DNA of 64,000 bases. Source: Rhizobium sp. 007 (GTDB lineage: Bacteria > Pseudomonadota > Alphaproteobacteria > Rhizobiales > Rhizobiaceae). The translations under genes were made by a program, and so were the position numbers. The stretch's first letter is position 1. Every line of letters starts with the position of its first letter. The notes under the pieces are model-generated. The model searched no databases. It was not told the DNA's origin and worked only from the letters and a program-made list of their open reading frames with translations. This document shows, in pieces, positions 1-8,592 of this stretch. The stretch covers positions 620,001-684,000 of the forward strand of contig NZ_CP064187.1 in NCBI RefSeq assembly GCF_015353075.1, read 5' to 3'.

Positions 1-158
1 GACAATTTCTATGCCTTGGCGCCTGATCTGCAGGATGACCGAATCCAGCGGGTTGTGATCTTATGCTTCTGCGGGACGAAGTGCGAGCCGGCACCCAAAG
101 TCTGCGCTATTTCGATATGCGTCCATGGCAGCAGTGCTTTGAACAGCGATTTTTCTTG
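1..158. other. Window edge, no supported gene
   Basis: This is the left edge of the window, downstream of the CorA-family gene that ends at 159. Open frames cross it on both strands, but none shows a recognisable motif, a ribosome-binding site or an obvious partner gene. A minus-strand reading contains a short stretch, GAGSHFVPQKHK, that could be the decayed or out-of-window end of another protein, but I cannot place it. Nothing is called here. Confidence 0.4.
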
Positions 159-1154
159 TCAGAGAATATTGACCCGCTTGAGCAGCCACCAGGCAAGCAG
201 CACCGAAGCGATAAGGAGCGCCACCGCGTATTCCGTACCGCCAGGTCCTTCGGCGAAGGGTAGATTAGCCGTATTCATGCCGAAGAAGCCGGTCACCAGC
301 GTAGGCGGCAGCAGGAAGGCGGTCATGATCGAAAGAATGTAGAGGTGACGGTTGGTCTCGGAGGACTGCTTCGAGTCGATTTCCTCGTGCAGCAAGCGGG
401 CGCGTTCCTGCAATGCATAGATATCGTGGTCGACCGATTCCAGCCTGCTCGTTAGCCGGCCGGCGATATCCTCGAAGCCGAAGGGCATTTCGTCCTCGTC
501 GGAGGCCGAGGCCCGCCGCATGAGCGTCAACACGTTTCTAAGGTGTCGGTGGAGGCGTACGATTGTGCGGCGTGCCGGCGCCAGCCGCCGCCGCTCATCG
601 CGCGAAACGTTGTCGTAGACGAAGTCTTCGATGAGGTTCAGCTCTTCGGTGAGCTCCATGACAACAGAAATCAGCGTGCGCTGAAACTCGATCACCAGCA
701 GTTCGAAGAGGTCCACCGGCCGGGAGAATTTTGCCGGATTCTTTTCGATCATCGCGCGCGCCCGCTCGACACTGCGCAGCGGCTGCAGACGGGTGGTGAT
801 GATGAAGCGATCGGCGATGGCGAAATGCAGCCAGCCGAGATCGTTGGTATCCTGATCGAATTCACGCTGGCAATCGATGAGCGTGCCGTAGAGCATCTGC
901 TCGTCCACGGTAAGCGCAGCATGCGTATCGCGCGTTGTGAGAGCCGTCTTGGCATCTTCGGAAAGGCCGTCCAGCGTCTCGAGCAGGGCAGGGACTCGTG
1001 CATCGGCGAGATTGAGATGCAGCCAGTAAAAGCCGTTGCCGGACACCAGTTCTGCCGGAAACGCGCTGTTGTGCAGGCGCACTGCCTTACCGCTTCCTGC
1101 CGGAAAACTGTAGGCCCAGACGAGGCCGGGTATATTGGCGGGCAATGTATCCAT
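159..1154 (-). CDS. CorA-family divalent cation transporter
   Basis: A 331-residue protein of the CorA/ZntB family, inner-membrane channels for Mg2+, Zn2+ or related cations. The long soluble N-terminal part is mostly alpha-helical. Two membrane segments lie at the C-terminus, and the signature GMN tripeptide (in GFFGMNTANLPF) ends the first of them, as the family requires. The open frame runs further upstream, but the ATG at 1154 gives the usual start MDTLPANIPG and the usual family length, so I chose it. The gene is transcribed away from the acyl-CoA dehydrogenase operon and shares a roughly 200-base intergenic region with it. Ion preference cannot be read from sequence: GMN is typical of Mg/Co transporters, while close rhizobial relatives are often labelled ZntB. 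The family call is secure, the substrate is not. Confidence 0.9.
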   Translation of the reverse strand: MDTLPANIPGLVWAYSFPAGSGKAVRLHNSAFPAELVSGNGFYWLHLNLADARVPALLETLDGLSEDAKTALTTRDTHAALTVDEQMLYGTLIDCQREFDQDTNDLGWLHFAIADRFIITTRLQPLRSVERARAMIEKNPAKFSRPVDLFELLVIEFQRTLISVVMELTEELNLIEDFVYDNVSRDERRRLAPARRTIVRLHRHLRNVLTLMRRASASDEDEMPFGFEDIAGRLTSRLESVDHDIYALQERARLLHEEIDSKQSSETNRHLYILSIMTAFLLPPTLVTGFFGMNTANLPFAEGPGGTEYAVALLIASVLLAWWLLKRVNIL

Positions 1155-1274
1155 CGGTCTCGATCCTTTCGATGCGATCAGTCTGTTTAGAGATTCTCCA
1201 TGACGGTTGTTTGTGCAAGTGTGAAGACCTGCGAGCGGCAAGATGTCGTCAATTCTGAAACGCCGAATTCGAAA

Positions 1275-1290
1275 TTGACGTTTACGTAAA
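1275..1290. promoter_or_regulatory. Candidate LiuR-type operator
   Basis: The 16 bases TTGACGTTTACGTAAA form a near-palindrome of the pattern TT-ACGT--ACGT-AA, matching its own reverse complement at 12 of 16 positions. It lies about 65 bases upstream of the acyl-CoA dehydrogenase start. From memory, MerR-family LiuR regulators of branched-chain amino-acid and acyl-CoA catabolism in proteobacteria bind sites of this form. The assignment is by resemblance and position. No liuR gene lies in the window. Confidence 0.5.
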
Positions 1291-1354
1291 AATCAATTAG
1301 CTCTTCCACCGGAGGCTTGGAACCACGGTTCCGTTTGAGATGCGAGGAGATGAT

Positions 1355-3133
1355 ATGTACAAGGCGCCCGTCGAGGACATCGCGTTTACTCTGAGACATG
1401 TCGCAGGGCTGAGCGACGCGATCGATAAAAGCATGCTCGGTGAGCTCGGCGAGGATCTCGTCGATGCGATCCTGAACGAAGCCGGTCGTTTCGCGACGGA
1501 AGAAGTCGCCCCGCTGGCCGAGATCGGCGACAGGCAGGGCGCTCGTCTGGTTGACGGCGAAGTGAAGACCCCGGATGGCTGGGCGAAACTCTATCAGGAC
1601 TGGATCGCAGGTGGCTGGAACGGACTGACGGGCCCCGAGGAATATGGCGGCCAGGGCCTGCCCAACATGCTGAACGTCGCCGCTCTTGAAATGTGGAATT
1701 CCGGCGCCACAGCCTTCGCGCTCTGCCCGACGCTGACGATGGGTGCGGTCGAGGCGCTGAGCGCCCACGGCAGCCCGGACCTTCAGCAGAAATACCTGGC
1801 GAAGCTCATCTCCGGCGAGTGGACTGCCACCATGAACCTCACCGAGCCGCATGCAGGGTCGGACGTCGGCGCGCTGAAGAGCCGGGCCGAGCGGCGCGAT
1901 GACGGCACCTATCGCCTGTTCGGCCAGAAGATATTCATCACCTGGGGCGAGCACGACGCTACGGACAACATCATCCATCTCGTCCTCGCCCGCCTGCCTG
2001 ATGCACCGGCCGGCACGCGCGGCATTTCGCTATTCCTCGTGCCGAAGTTCCTTGTCAACGACGATGGCTCGCTCGGTCGCCGCAACGACGTCTTTTGCCA
2101 TTCGCTGGAACACAAGATGGGCATCCACGGATCGCCCACCTGCACGATGATTTATGGCGATGGCAGGTTCGGCGGCGAGAAGGGGGCGGTCGGCTGGCTC
2201 GTGGGCGAGGAGAACAAGGGTCTCAACTGCATGTTCACGATGATGAACAACGCCCGCCTGACGGTCGGCATGCAGGGTGTCGCGATCGCCGAAGCCGCGA
2301 CGCAGAAGGCAATAGCCTATGCCATGGAGCGCACGCAGGGCAGGGCGCCCGGCTGGAGCGGTAGCGGCATGAGCCCAATCATCGAACATCCCGACGTTGC
2401 CCGCATGCTGCTGACGATGAAGGCGCTGACGCAAGGCTCCCGCGCCATTTCCTATGCCTGCGCCCACGCGATCGACATGTCGCATCGCGCCAGTGGAGAC
2501 AAGCAGCATTGGCAGGAACGCGCTGCGCTTCTAACGCCGATCGCCAAGTCCTTCTCGACCGATGCGGGCGTCGACGTCGCCTCGCTCGGCATTCAGGTCC
2601 ATGGCGGCATGGGCTTCATCGAGGAGACGGGCGCTGCCCGCTTCCTGCGCGACGCTCGGATCGCGCCGATCTACGAAGGTACCAACGGTATCCAGGCGAT
2701 CGATCTCGTCAGCCGCAAGCTGCCGCTTTCGAACGGCGATCACGTGAAAGGCTTCCTCGCCGAACTTCGCGATATCGCCGATCAGGTGCGCAGTTCCAAT
2801 CTCGATGGCTTTGGCGAAACGGCAGCGCGGCTTGATTCGGCCATCGCCGATCTCGAACAGGCAACCGGCTGGCTTTTGAAGGTGCAGGCAGATGGCAAGG
2901 TGGCCGAAGCCCTTTCGGGAGCGACGCCCTATCAGCGCCTCTTCGGGCTCGCCCTGACCGGCTCCTACCTCGCCAAAGGCGGGCTTGCCAGGGTCTCTGA
3001 CGGCGCGAACGAAAGCCGCATTGCGCTTTGCCGCTTTGCCGCCGAAAATCTGTTGTCGGAAACCGCAGCCTTGAAGGATCGCGTCATCAACGGCGCAGAT
3101 AGTCTCGCCGCCGCCCGCATTGCTCTTGCCTGA
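1355..3133 (+). CDS. Acyl-CoA dehydrogenase (long form)
   Basis: A 592-residue FAD-dependent acyl-CoA dehydrogenase that would introduce the alpha-beta double bond into an acyl-CoA and pass electrons to ETF. Visible features are the FAD/substrate loop NLTEPHAGSDVGA, the helical C-terminal dehydrogenase domain with IQVHGGMGFIEETGAARFLRDARI, and IYEGTNGIQAIDL, which carries the probable catalytic glutamate. About 130 extra C-terminal residues place it in the roughly 600-residue subfamily (AcdN/DmdC-like) rather than the classic 380-residue enzymes. The ATG at 1355 (MYKAPVEDIAF, the usual N-terminus of this subfamily) sits 4-5 bases after GAGGAG, so I prefer it to the in-frame ATG at 1340. It is followed after 8 bases by an enoyl-CoA hydratase, a typical beta-oxidation pair. 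A LiuR-like site lies upstream. Chain-length specificity is unknown. Confidence 0.95.
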   Translation: MYKAPVEDIAFTLRHVAGLSDAIDKSMLGELGEDLVDAILNEAGRFATEEVAPLAEIGDRQGARLVDGEVKTPDGWAKLYQDWIAGGWNGLTGPEEYGGQGLPNMLNVAALEMWNSGATAFALCPTLTMGAVEALSAHGSPDLQQKYLAKLISGEWTATMNLTEPHAGSDVGALKSRAERRDDGTYRLFGQKIFITWGEHDATDNIIHLVLARLPDAPAGTRGISLFLVPKFLVNDDGSLGRRNDVFCHSLEHKMGIHGSPTCTMIYGDGRFGGEKGAVGWLVGEENKGLNCMFTMMNNARLTVGMQGVAIAEAATQKAIAYAMERTQGRAPGWSGSGMSPIIEHPDVARMLLTMKALTQGSRAISYACAHAIDMSHRASGDKQHWQERAALLTPIAKSFSTDAGVDVASLGIQVHGGMGFIEETGAARFLRDARIAPIYEGTNGIQAIDLVSRKLPLSNGDHVKGFLAELRDIADQVRSSNLDGFGETAARLDSAIADLEQATGWLLKVQADGKVAEALSGATPYQRLFGLALTGSYLAKGGLARVSDGANESRIALCRFAAENLLSETAALKDRVINGADSLAAARIALA

Positions 3134-3141
3134 GGATCATC

Positions 3142-3894
3142 ATGTCCGACCACATCATCGTCGAACAATCCGCTGCCCATCCCGGCGTACAGATCATTCG
3201 CTTCAACCGCCCGGAAAAGAAGAACGCGATCACCCGCGCCATGTATGTGCGGATGACTGAAGCGCTGAAGGCCGCGAATGAGGACATCGCCATCCGGGCG
3301 ACGGTCTTCCTCGGCACGGAAGGCGCTTTTTCCGCAGGTAACGATATCGGCGACTTCCTTGCGGCGGCGATGGGTGGCTCCCTTGGCCCGGAGCTTCTCG
3401 ATTTCCTCAATGCGCTCGTCAATGCCGAAAAGCCGCTGGTTTCCGGCGTCGATGGGCTGGCGATCGGCATCGGCACGACGATGCACATGCATTGCGATTT
3501 GACGGTCGCCTCCGACCGCAGCCAGTTTCGCACACCTTTCGTCGATCTGGCGCTCGTGCCGGAAGCTGCCTCCAGCTTGCTTGCGCCGCGCATCATGGGT
3601 CATCAGCGCGCCTTCGCCCTGCTTGCTGCAGGTGAAGCATTCTCCGCGCAGGAGGTAAAGGATGCCGGGCTGGTCTGGAAGGTTTGCTCCGCGCCGGACG
3701 TTGAGCCCCTAACCCTTGCGGCCGCCGCAAAACTCGCCGCCAAGCCGCCGGAAGCCTTGAAGATTGCTCGTGATCTCATCCGCGGCGACCGTGCCGAGAT
3801 CATTGCGCGCATCGATGACGAGGCCCGGCATTTTGCCGCACAGTTGAAGAGCGCGGAAGCCCGTGCGGCTTTCGAGGCCTTCATGCGACGCTGA
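3142..3894 (+). CDS. Enoyl-CoA hydratase/isomerase family protein
   Basis: A 250-residue crotonase-fold protein that would hydrate or isomerise the enoyl-CoA made by the upstream dehydrogenase. The first oxyanion-hole region is seen as GAFSAGNDIGDF and the second as SGVDGLAIGIGTTM. The segment LALVPEAASSLLAPRIMG contains the glutamate that aligns with the second catalytic acid of hydratases. The usual first acid region (GGGCELA in hydratases) is replaced by GIGTTMHMH, so an isomerase or other crotonase activity is as likely as simple hydration. The ATG follows GAGG by a short gap, 8 bases after the acyl-CoA dehydrogenase stop, which implies co-transcription. Confidence 0.92.
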   Translation: MSDHIIVEQSAAHPGVQIIRFNRPEKKNAITRAMYVRMTEALKAANEDIAIRATVFLGTEGAFSAGNDIGDFLAAAMGGSLGPELLDFLNALVNAEKPLVSGVDGLAIGIGTTMHMHCDLTVASDRSQFRTPFVDLALVPEAASSLLAPRIMGHQRAFALLAAGEAFSAQEVKDAGLVWKVCSAPDVEPLTLAAAAKLAAKPPEALKIARDLIRGDRAEIIARIDDEARHFAAQLKSAEARAAFEAFMRR

Positions 3895-3940
3895 TGCCGG
3901 GCACAGGATTTTTGCTAAATTTTAAGCCTGTTTTAATTAA

Positions 3941-3957
3941 CCCCTAATAATCAGGGG
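3941..3957. other. Short hairpin downstream of the hydratase
   Basis: CCCCT, a 7-base loop and AGGGG form a small perfect stem 46 bases after the hydratase stop. No T tract follows, so it is a weak terminator candidate at best. The rest of the 207-base gap up to the next gene has no other clear element. Confidence 0.25.
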
Positions 3958-4101
3958 GTGACGAGTTGATTCCATTCGGTCGTCCGGGCGCATGAGGCGC
4001 TTTGCGCATCCTTGTCTCCATGAGCCCTCTGCCCGTTCCGCGCTCCCGCCCCGCGTTCCTGCGCGCCGACGGGACGGCAGACGATCCGAAAGGAACGCAT
4101 C

Positions 4102-6195
4102 TTGAAAAAGAAGACGAATTTGCTGACGCGCATCCTTGTCGCCGCGTCCGCCGTCGTTCTCGCGGCCTTTGTCGCCTTTTCCTCCTATATCAATTCGGTG
4201 CAGCGCAGCGTCACGACGGCCTCGATCGAAGCGAATATCCAGTCTTCCGGCGAGCAGGCTGCACGCAGCCTTGCCAACTGGATGAACGGTCGCGTTACGC
4301 TGACCGCGATGGTCGCGAACGCCTCCGCAAAGGCTGTCGATCGCGCCGGCGTTGTCAGCGTGCTGCAGAACGACGTCCTGACGAAGCAGTTCGTCAGTAC
4401 CTATCTCGGCGACGAACAGGGCGTCTTCACGTCCTGGCCGGACCTGCCGCTCCCGGCGGACTACGATCCGCGCAAGCGCCCGTGGTATCAGGATGCTGTC
4501 AAGGCCGATGCGCCCGTCCTGACCGAGCCCTACACCGACGCCTCGAGCGGCGATCTCATCATCAGCGCTGCCGTTCCGGTCAAGCGCGACGGCAAGCTCG
4601 CCGGCGTGGTCGGCAGCGATTTCTCGCTCGATACCATGGTGAAGATGATCAAGGAGATCGATCTCGGCGGTCAGGGCATGGCTTTCCTGGTCAACAAGAG
4701 CGGCCAGATTCTCATCCATCCGGATGCCAAGCTTGTTACCAAGACGATTGCCGATGCCTTCCCGGACGCGACGCCGTCGATCGGTCCCGGCCTGGTCGAG
4801 AGCGAATTCGACGGCAAGCCGGTTCTCGTCAGCTTCCTGCCGGTTGACGGCCTGCCGACGGTCGAGTGGCATCTCGGCTTCGTCGTTGACGGCGACAAGG
4901 CCTTCGCGTCCCTGAACGAATTCCGCATTGCAGCGACCATCGCCACGCTTCTCGCCGTTGGCCTGATGATCGTCGCCATGGCTTGGCTGCTGCACGGTCT
5001 CGTCATCCGCCCGGTCACCGCCATGACGGCTGCGATGCAGAACCTGGCAGCCGGCAATCTCTCCGCCGCCATTCCCGGTGAGGAACGCCGCGATCAGATC
5101 GGCTCGATGGCCGAAGCGGTCGCCGTCTTCAAGAACAACGCAATCGACCGCGAGCGCCTGGAAGGAGAGGCCGAGACCAGCCGCGCACTGACCGAGCGCG
5201 AGCGTCAGGATCGCGAAGCGCAAAAAGCGCTGGAGGCGGCGGAAATCCGTACCGCCGTCGATGCGCTGGCGGGTGCGCTCGGAGCGCTTTCGGAGGGTAA
5301 TCTCGCCCACCGCATCGAAACGCCGTTCGCCGTGCATCTCGACCGTCTCCGCAGCGACTACAACACGGCCGTCGGCAAGCTGCACGCCGCACTCCAGACC
5401 GTCGGCCGCAACGCGCATGCGATCGATGCCGGTGCGTCGGAGATCCGCACGGCTGCCGATGGTCTCGCCCGCCGCACGGAGCAGCAGGCAGCGTCAGTCG
5501 AAGAGACTGCCGCAGCACTCGAGGAGATCACGACCACCGTCAAGGACACCGCCCGCCGCGCCGAGGAAGCAGGCAATCTCGTCAACCGCACACGTGCCGG
5601 CGCCGAAGAATCCGGCGAGATCGTCCGCAAGGCGGTCGATGCGATGAACGGCATCGAGCAGTCGTCCGAGCAGATTTCGAACATCATCAGCGTCATCGAC
5701 GATATCGCGTTCCAGACGAACCTTCTGGCGCTCAATGCCGGTGTCGAAGCCGCACGCGCCGGCGAGGCAGGCAAGGGCTTTGCCGTCGTCGCGCAGGAAG
5801 TTCGCGAACTGGCGCAGCGTTCCGCCAAGGCGGCCAAGGAGATCGAAAGCCTGATCACGGCCTCGAATTTCCAGGTTCGCTCCGGTGTGACGCTGGTCGG
5901 CGATACCGGCAAAGCACTGGAGGGGATCGTTCTAAAGGTGCAGGAAATCAGCCGCCATGTCGGCGCGATCGTCACGGCCACCCGTGAGCAATCGACCGGC
6001 CTCCACGAGATCAACATGGCCGTCAACACAATGGATCAGGGCACACAGCAGAACGCTGCCATGGTCGAAGAGCAGACAGCGGCAAGCCACGGCCTCGCAA
6101 CCGAGGCCGCAAAGCTGATGCAGCTTCTGGCGCAGTTCAATCTACAATCCGGGGCGCACGCAATGACGGCTTCGGCTAGCCGCCGCGCCGCCTGA
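4102..6195 (+). CDS. Methyl-accepting chemotaxis protein with Cache sensor
   Basis: A 697-residue chemoreceptor. The N-terminus carries a membrane segment (about residues 8-30), then a periplasmic dCache-like ligand-binding domain (about 35-270; note YDPRKRPWYQDA, typical of Cache domains), a second membrane segment (about 275-300), a HAMP domain, a second HAMP-like unit (about 385-440) and the cytoplasmic signalling domain. The kinase-binding hairpin tip reads [22 protein letters not shown]. The start is TTG, 8-10 bases after AAAGGA. Unlike the second receptor at 8593, this one ends in RRAA and has no CheR-tethering pentapeptide, so its adaptation may depend on other receptors. The last codons run into a bidirectional terminator. 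Ligand unknown; small metabolites such as amino or carboxylic acids are usual for the domain. Confidence 0.94.
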   Translation: MKKKTNLLTRILVAASAVVLAAFVAFSSYINSVQRSVTTASIEANIQSSGEQAARSLANWMNGRVTLTAMVANASAKAVDRAGVVSVLQNDVLTKQFVSTYLGDEQGVFTSWPDLPLPADYDPRKRPWYQDAVKADAPVLTEPYTDASSGDLIISAAVPVKRDGKLAGVVGSDFSLDTMVKMIKEIDLGGQGMAFLVNKSGQILIHPDAKLVTKTIADAFPDATPSIGPGLVESEFDGKPVLVSFLPVDGLPTVEWHLGFVVDGDKAFASLNEFRIAATIATLLAVGLMIVAMAWLLHGLVIRPVTAMTAAMQNLAAGNLSAAIPGEERRDQIGSMAEAVAVFKNNAIDRERLEGEAETSRALTERERQDREAQKALEAAEIRTAVDALAGALGALSEGNLAHRIETPFAVHLDRLRSDYNTAVGKLHAALQTVGRNAHAIDAGASEIRTAADGLARRTEQQAASVEETAAALEEITTTVKDTARRAEEAGNLVNRTRAGAEESGEIVRKAVDAMNGIEQSSEQISNIISVIDDIAFQTNLLALNAGVEAARAGEAGKGFAVVAQEVRELAQRSAKAAKEIESLITASNFQVRSGVTLVGDTGKALEGIVLKVQEISRHVGAIVTATREQSTGLHEINMAVNTMDQGTQQNAAMVEEQTAASHGLATEAAKLMQLLAQFNLQSGAHAMTASASRRAA

Positions 6196-6212
6196 TCCCT
6201 GCCGCTTCAAAC

Positions 6213-6246
6213 CAAAAAATGCCCGCGTTGGTGCGGGCATTTTCGT
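6213..6246. terminator. Bidirectional intrinsic terminator
   Basis: The stem AATGCCCGC / GCGGGCATT with a short loop is preceded by an A run and followed by TTTTC, so it can act on both strands. It lies between two convergent genes, the Cache chemoreceptor and the RumA-like methyltransferase. Confidence 0.8.
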
Positions 6247-6289
6247 TCGCGCGCTGGATCGCAATGGTGGCTCAGCGAGAGCCTGGGGC

Positions 6290-7540
6290 CTATTTTTCCA
6301 GCGTCGCCACCACCTCGACATGCGAGGTCCAGAGAAACTGGTCAATCGGCGTGACGCCGGTGATCCGGTAGCCGCCCTCGATGAGAATGGTGAGGTCGCG
6401 CGCCAGTGTCAGCGGATTGCAGCTGACGGCGGCGATCTTCTTCACTGTCGAACGGGCGAGCTCGCGGCACTGGAACTCCGCTCCGGCGCGAGGCGGATCG
6501 AAGACTACCGCGTCATAGACTTTCAGTTCGGACGTCATCAGCGGGCGGCGGAAGAGGTCGCGCTTCTCGACGCTGACCGGCTTCAGCCCTTGTGTCTTGC
6601 GCGCCGCCTGGTCGAGGGCGGCGAGCGCCTTCTCCTCGCCTTCGACGGCATGCACGCGTCCGATCCGGGCAAGCCGAAGAGAGAAAGTGCCGGCGCCCGC
6701 AAAGAGATCGGCGATGCGCTTTGCCTTGCCGACATGGGCAAGCACCAGCTCGGCCATCGTCTCTTCGGCTGGCTTCGTCGCCTGGGTGAAGCTGCCAGCC
6801 GGCGGCGAGACCTGCACACCGCCGAAGTCGACGATCGGCTTGGAGGGCTCGACCAGGATTTCGCCATTCAGCGAAACGCGCGCGATGCCGCGAAGGCCAA
6901 GCACGGTTTCAATCGCCTTGCGCCGCTGCGGGTCCGGCATTTTCTTGATCCCGTCGACGGCGAGATCGAGCCCGGAAAGTGATTCGAGAACCGAAATGCG
7001 AAAGGCCTCGGCGCTGGTGGCAAGCGCTGCGCCAATTGCCTTGATTGCCGGCAGCCGTGCAAGGATCGCTGCCGACGAGATGGGACATTCCTCGATCGCA
7101 ACGATATGGTGGCTTTCGGCCTGGTTGAAGCCGATCAGCATATCCTTCTCGGTCTTGCGTGCCGCAAAGACGACGCGCCGCCGCTCGCCGGGATGTGCCG
7201 GGACGAGTTCGCCGACCTCGGCCGATATGCCCTTCGATTTCAGTGCGTCGATCACCAGCTGCCGCTTGAAGGTCCGGTAGGGCTGATACGCCATATGCTG
7301 CAGCGTGCAGCCGCCGCAAGTTCCGTTGACGCCGTCCGGGCCGAAATGGCGGCAGGGTGGCTCCTGCCGGTCGGCTGAAGGCTTGGCAATCGACATGATC
7401 GTGCCGTGGTTCTTGACGCGCGCGATCGCCACGCTTTCGCCGGGCAGCGAGAAGGGCACGTAGATCGGGCCATCTGCGCCGTCGGCAATGCCGTCGCCCT
7501 GGCCGCCGAGTTTCTGGATGGTGACTGTTTCGGTGCTCAC
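6290..7540 (-). CDS. RumA-like tRNA/rRNA (uracil-5-)methyltransferase
   Basis: A 416-residue S-adenosylmethionine-dependent RNA methyltransferase that would form 5-methyluridine. A TRAM-like RNA-binding domain fills about residues 1-58. Cysteines at about 63, 75, 78 and 152 match the iron-sulfur cluster ligands of RumA/RlmD-type enzymes, although the first spacing is longer than in the E. coli protein. The SAM-binding motif IADLFAGAGTFSLRLA and the catalytic cysteine in AVSCNP (about 374) are present. The start is GTG at 7540 and overlaps the stop of tlyA by 4 bases, so the two RNA-modification genes are translationally coupled. Which uridine is methylated (23S position 747 or 1939, or another RNA) cannot be decided here. 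Confidence 0.92.
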   Translation of the reverse strand: MSTETVTIQKLGGQGDGIADGADGPIYVPFSLPGESVAIARVKNHGTIMSIAKPSADRQEPPCRHFGPDGVNGTCGGCTLQHMAYQPYRTFKRQLVIDALKSKGISAEVGELVPAHPGERRRVVFAARKTEKDMLIGFNQAESHHIVAIEECPISSAAILARLPAIKAIGAALATSAEAFRISVLESLSGLDLAVDGIKKMPDPQRRKAIETVLGLRGIARVSLNGEILVEPSKPIVDFGGVQVSPPAGSFTQATKPAEETMAELVLAHVGKAKRIADLFAGAGTFSLRLARIGRVHAVEGEEKALAALDQAARKTQGLKPVSVEKRDLFRRPLMTSELKVYDAVVFDPPRAGAEFQCRELARSTVKKIAAVSCNPLTLARDLTILIEGGYRITGVTPIDQFLWTSHVEVVATLEK

Positions 7541-8283
7541 GGCTTCGTTCCTGCGAGTAGAAATTCCTGATTGCCGTCGCCGCCGGCGATCGGCGAAGCG
7601 ATGAGCCCGAGGCTCTTCCAGCCCATGTCTTCGGCGAACCAGCGCTCGAGCTCCGCCGCGACCGCGGGCGCGGAGGAAGGGTCCTTCAACAGTCCGCCCT
7701 TGCCGATCGCATCGCGCCCGGCTTCGAATTGCGGCTTTACCAAAAGCGCTGCAATGGCGCCAGGCTCGGCGATCTGCAACGCAGGCGCCAGCGCCAGCTT
7801 CAGCGAAATGAACGAAACATCCGACACGACGAAGGTTGTTGGCCGGCCGATATCCTCTGCCGTCAAATTGCGGGCGTTCAGCCCCTCGATATTCGTGACC
7901 CGCGGATCGCCTGCGATGCGCGGATGCATCTGCCCGTGACCGACATCGATGGCGGTCACATGCGCCGCGCCGCGCTCCAGCAGCACTTCCGTGAAGCCGC
8001 CCGTCGAAGCGCCGATGTCGAGACAGTGGTGGCCCGCCGGATAGAGTTGGAAATGATCGAGCGCCGCAATGAGCTTGAGCGCGGCACGGGAGACGTAATC
8101 CTGCGCCGGATCATCGACCTCGATTTCGGCCTCTTCGGCAAAGAGAGCGCCCGGCTTTGTCACGACAGCGCCGCCGACCTTCACTGTGCCACGGCTGACG
8201 GCATCGCGTGCCCGCGAGCGGCTGGAAAAAAGGCCGAGGCTCACGAGAAGCTGGTCGAGGCGCTGGGTATTCTGATCGGACAT
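7537..8283 (-). CDS. tlyA: TlyA family rRNA 2'-O-methyltransferase
   Basis: A 248-residue protein with an S4 RNA-binding domain at the N-terminus (about residues 7-65; RLDQLLVSLGLFSSRSRARDAV) followed by an FtsJ/RrmJ-type methyltransferase domain (CLDIGASTGGFTEVLLERGA). TlyA proteins methylate ribose 2'-OH groups of 16S and/or 23S rRNA; older annotations call them haemolysins. The open frame extends to 8397, but the ATG at 8283 gives the standard start MSDQNTQRLDQLL. The stop overlaps the next gene, the RumA-like enzyme, so the pair is an operon devoted to RNA modification. The positions modified are not known from sequence. Confidence 0.93.
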   Translation of the reverse strand: MSDQNTQRLDQLLVSLGLFSSRSRARDAVSRGTVKVGGAVVTKPGALFAEEAEIEVDDPAQDYVSRAALKLIAALDHFQLYPAGHHCLDIGASTGGFTEVLLERGAAHVTAIDVGHGQMHPRIAGDPRVTNIEGLNARNLTAEDIGRPTTFVVSDVSFISLKLALAPALQIAEPGAIAALLVKPQFEAGRDAIGKGGLLKDPSSAPAVAAELERWFAEDMGWKSLGLIASPIAGGDGNQEFLLAGTKP

Positions 8284-8592
8284 CGGCTGTCCATGACCGG
8301 CAAATCCGCTGCTTGCAAGCCTTTTGTTGCCGTCGCCGCAGATGAGATGAGGGCTTTCGAGGAAATGCAGAGCGCGTGGAAACAATTCCTCCCCCAAAAT
8401 TTTGGACAGGACAGATTAAGTAAATTTAAAGCCGGTGCCCGTAGCGTCGCAGTGATTGCAGCGGTCCGCCCGGGCCGTTCCCTGCCATGATGGCATCATA
8501 ACCTCCACCTGCAGATCATGATTCAGTTTAATTCGCTCTGCCGCTGCGTCTCGCGCGGCTTGTTTCGCCGTTTTTGTCAGGAGAGTTGACCG
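8284..8592. other. Intergenic region, divergent promoters expected
   Basis: About 310 bases separate the divergent tlyA and second chemoreceptor genes. Promoters for both must lie here, but I cannot pick out convincing -35/-10 pairs. The only clear small element is the dyad ATGATG-G-CATCAT at 8487-8499, about 95 bases upstream of the receptor start. I see no small gene. Confidence 0.5.

Noticed and set aside
3937..5418. A 493-residue minus-strand open frame opposite the Cache chemoreceptor.
   Set aside because: It is a shadow frame; the plus strand encodes a clear chemoreceptor with the standard domain order.
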